7,366 nt of DNA from Rhodospirillaceae bacterium (GTDB lineage Bacteria > Pseudomonadota > Alphaproteobacteria > SP197), in the NCBI GenBank assembly GCA_018700655.1, contig JABIUG010000045.1, forward strand, positions 1 to 7,366, read 5' to 3'. Positions 5,839-7,366 of the stretch are shown piece after piece. Under the pieces are notes generated by a model. It was not told where the DNA came from, ran no database searches, and saw only the letters and a list, made by a program, of their open reading frames with translations. Each line of letters begins with the position of its first letter. Within the stretch, counting starts at the first letter, position 1. The position numbers and the translations under genes were made by a program.

Positions 5839-6804
5839 ATGCTCCCCATGATTGATATCTCCCCGCTCGCGAACGGCGACCTTGATGCACGTCGCGACGT
5901 CGCACGCCAGATCGGCGAAACATGCGAGACCGTGGGTTTTCTTTATGTCGCGGGCCACGGCATCGATCAGGCCGTGATCGACCACGCAGGCGACGCGACG
6001 GAACGTTTCTTTGCGCTTCCCGCGGCACAGAAGACAGCGATCGCGCGCCGGGAGGGCACCATGCGGGGCTACATCCCGCCCATGCCGTTTGCAGCCAACA
6101 CACACGGTGCCCCGCCCACGACCTATGAGGGGTTCAATCTGGGTGCCGATGCTCCTTTGGACGATCCTGAAGTCGCCGCGACCGGCGGACTCTACGGCGC
6201 CAATGTCTGGCCCGACGAACCGGCCGACTTTCGTACTGCCATCGAGGCCTACTGGCGCGCCGTCGATCGTGTGTCGCAACGTTTGCTGGGGGCGTGTGCC
6301 CTGGCATTGGGTCAGGACGAGAACTGCCTGATGAAGATGTTCGCAAAACAACTCAGCAATATCACGCTGTTGCATTATCACGCCCGGCCCGACCTGATCG
6401 ACGCACCGGTGGACGACACAACAGCGCACCGCGACACCAACGCCATCACCGTGCTGCTGCCCAGCCCGGTCGGTGGTCTGCAGGTCCAGGGTTTGAATGG
6501 GCTCTACCGCGAGGTTGCGCCAGAACCCGGCTGCTTCGTCGTCAACATCGGCAACATGATGGAATGCTGGTCGGGCGGGCGCTTCCGCTCGACCATGCAC
6601 CGGGTCCATCCGCCGCGGCACCTGGAGCGTTATGCGATAGGATTCTTTGCCGTGCCCGACTTCAACACCGTGGTCGAACCCCTGCCCGGCCTTGCCGTCA
6701 CCGGCACGCCCGAAGACATGGCGTCACGCCATGCCGGTGACGACCTGACAGGCTTTGTCCGGCATTTCGATCAGCAGGTGCGGGATGTGAACTCCCCCGC
6801 CTGA
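5839..6804 (+). CDS. 2-oxoglutarate/Fe(II)-dependent oxygenase, isopenicillin N synthase-like
   Basis: This 321-residue cytoplasmic enzyme has the double-stranded beta-helix of the IPNS/flavanone-hydroxylase/ACC-oxidase family; such enzymes hydroxylate or oxidise small molecules using Fe(II), O2 and usually 2-oxoglutarate. The N-terminal DIOX_N-like part (about 3-120) opens with MIDISPL and contains VGFLYVAGHGID (32-43). The Fe(II) triad is H197 and D199 (TAHRDTNAITVLLP, 195-208) and H254 (STMHRVHPPRH, 251-261). R264 in RYAIGFF (264-270) should bind the 2OG carboxylate; the usual RxS Ser is Ala266. NIGNMMECWSGGRFRST (236-252) is the conserved strand before the distal His. The length is normal for the family. 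The start at 5839 has an excellent Shine-Dalgarno. It is divergent from a purine-type permease, so a nucleobase or related heterocycle is a reasonable substrate guess (thymine-7-hydroxylase is in this family), but nothing in the sequence proves it. Confidence 0.9.
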   Translation: MLPMIDISPLANGDLDARRDVARQIGETCETVGFLYVAGHGIDQAVIDHAGDATERFFALPAAQKTAIARREGTMRGYIPPMPFAANTHGAPPTTYEGFNLGADAPLDDPEVAATGGLYGANVWPDEPADFRTAIEAYWRAVDRVSQRLLGACALALGQDENCLMKMFAKQLSNITLLHYHARPDLIDAPVDDTTAHRDTNAITVLLPSPVGGLQVQGLNGLYREVAPEPGCFVVNIGNMMECWSGGRFRSTMHRVHPPRHLERYAIGFFAVPDFNTVVEPLPGLAVTGTPEDMASRHAGDDLTGFVRHFDQQVRDVNSPA

Positions 6805-6815
6805 GCCCCCCAAAG

Positions 6816-6915
6816 GTGTCATCCCGGAAACCGCAACGCGGTTATCCGGGGCCTCGAGAAGCCTTCGCCAACCTCTCGAGATTCCGGCTCTCGCGAGGCT
6901 CGGCCGGGATGACAC
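6816..6915. repeat. 100-bp palindromic intergenic element with 12-bp terminal inverted repeats
   Basis: GTGTCATCCCGG (6816-6827) and CCGGGATGACAC (6904-6915) are perfect inverted repeats bounding exactly 100 bp. Nested inside are AACCGC/GCGGTT (6829-6834 and 6838-6843, 3-nt loop), CTCGAGA/TCTCGAG (6853-6859 and 6874-6880) and the palindrome CTCGCGAG (6890-6897). The whole can fold into a long branched structure on either strand. There is no open frame of note and no clear target-site duplication in the flanks. GTCATCCCGG-type palindromes are common as dispersed intergenic repeats or small non-autonomous elements in alphaproteobacteria. It fills the gap between two convergent genes, so it may also act as a bidirectional terminator. 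Only one copy is in the window, so dispersal is inferred. Confidence 0.65.
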
Positions 6916-6931
6916 GCAGATATGGGAAGGG

Positions 6932-7366
6932 CTACGAACCCCAAGCCGCGATCAGGTCGGCGGCTTTTTCGCCGATCATGATCGTGGTGAGATTGGTGTT
7001 ACCGCAGACGATCGAGGGCATGATCGAGGCATCAGCGACATAGAGGCCATCGACCCCGATCACCCTGGTCATGGGGTCGACCACAGCCTGGGGATCATCG
7101 GGCGCACCCATGCGGCAGGTGCCGACGCCGTGCCAGCCGCTGAAGGTGTTTTCGCGGATCCAGGCCTCCAGCGAATGATCGTCGGACAGGATGCCATCAA
7201 GCGATTCGGGATGGATCAAACGGTCGTGCGCGAAACGCCGTGTCGCTGCCGAAGCGTCCAGAAGCGTCGCCTCGACCTTGGTCTGCCACCAGGTCTTGAA
7301 CGACTTCTTGGCCATGTCGCGCGCCTTGTCGCCATAGGCCCGGTTCACGGTGAGCAGCACCGTTCC
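6932..7366 (-). CDS. GMC family oxidoreductase, C-terminal part (runs off the right edge)
   Basis: About 144 C-terminal residues of a glucose-methanol-choline flavoprotein are present; the frame is open to the right edge, so the true start and the N-terminal FAD-binding domain lie outside. The GMC_oxred_C domain is clear: GWHGVGTCRMG, with the active-site His in the WHG, then AVVDPMTRVIGVDGLYVADA, then SIMPSIVCGNTNLTTIMIGE, with the second active-site position (Asn of GNTN), and the ending KAADLIAAWGS. These enzymes (about 500-560 residues) oxidise primary or secondary alcohols such as choline, sugars or long-chain alcohols to aldehydes or ketones with FAD. The substrate-binding half is not visible, so a more specific name is not possible. 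The stop is TAG at 6934-6932, 16 nt from the palindromic element. It converges on the 2OG oxygenase gene. Confidence 0.9.
   Translation of the reverse strand, partial: GTVLLTVNRAYGDKARDMAKKSFKTWWQTKVEATLLDASAATRRFAHDRLIHPESLDGILSDDHSLEAWIRENTFSGWHGVGTCRMGAPDDPQAVVDPMTRVIGVDGLYVADASIMPSIVCGNTNLTTIMIGEKAADLIAAWGS

Noticed and set aside
4274..7092. A 14-nt identity, GACCACAGCCTGGG, at 4274-4287 and 7079-7092
   Set aside because: One copy is part of a hairpin and the other is GMC coding sequence; a single match of this length is compatible with chance.

Overview
The window is GC-rich and tightly packed, and reads as chromosomal DNA of an alphaproteobacterium, probably a free-living Rhodospirillales- or Rhodobacterales-like organism. 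This rests on protein-family style judged from memory (the ComM C-terminus, a DoeA-like M24 protein, a DAO-family FAD oxidoreductase and a GMC oxidoreductase) and on the base composition. No database search was possible.

Layout from left to right. Bases 1-144 hold an open frame that runs in from the left edge and ends in a GTGA overlap with the first gene. On the + strand, 145-1005 encodes a membrane di-iron hydroxylase/desaturase and 1035-2237 a DoeA/creatinase-like M24 protein; the two are 29 nt apart and probably co-transcribed. A hairpin in a 68-nt convergent gap separates them from a - strand FAD oxidoreductase (2306-3652). That gene overlaps by one base (TGATG) the 3' end of a broken comM gene (3652 to about 4137, - strand), which keeps only its C-terminal domain. 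A short unassigned stretch and a strong hairpin (4246-4287) follow. Next is a - strand AzgA-type NCS2 nucleobase permease (4296-5588). It is divergent, across a 250-nt regulatory gap, from a + strand isopenicillin-N-synthase-like 2-oxoglutarate/Fe(II) oxygenase (5839-6804). A 100-bp palindromic intergenic element (6816-6915) lies between that gene and the C-terminal part of a - strand GMC oxidoreductase (6932 to the right edge).

Taken together this is a metabolic neighbourhood with four redox enzymes of four chemistries (di-iron, FAD/DAO, 2OG-Fe(II), GMC flavoprotein), one amide/cyclic-amidine-type hydrolase and one nucleobase-type transporter. No regulator, tRNA, rRNA, CRISPR array, transposase or phage gene is visible. 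The sequence does not prove one pathway. The best-supported functional pairs are the desaturase with the M24 protein (same strand, 29 nt apart) and the permease with the 2OG oxygenase (shared divergent promoter region). The clearest genome-evolution signal is the truncated comM, whose stop codon is fused to the start of the FAD oxidoreductase gene. I see no convincing wholly new system; the points most worth checking are listed as findings.
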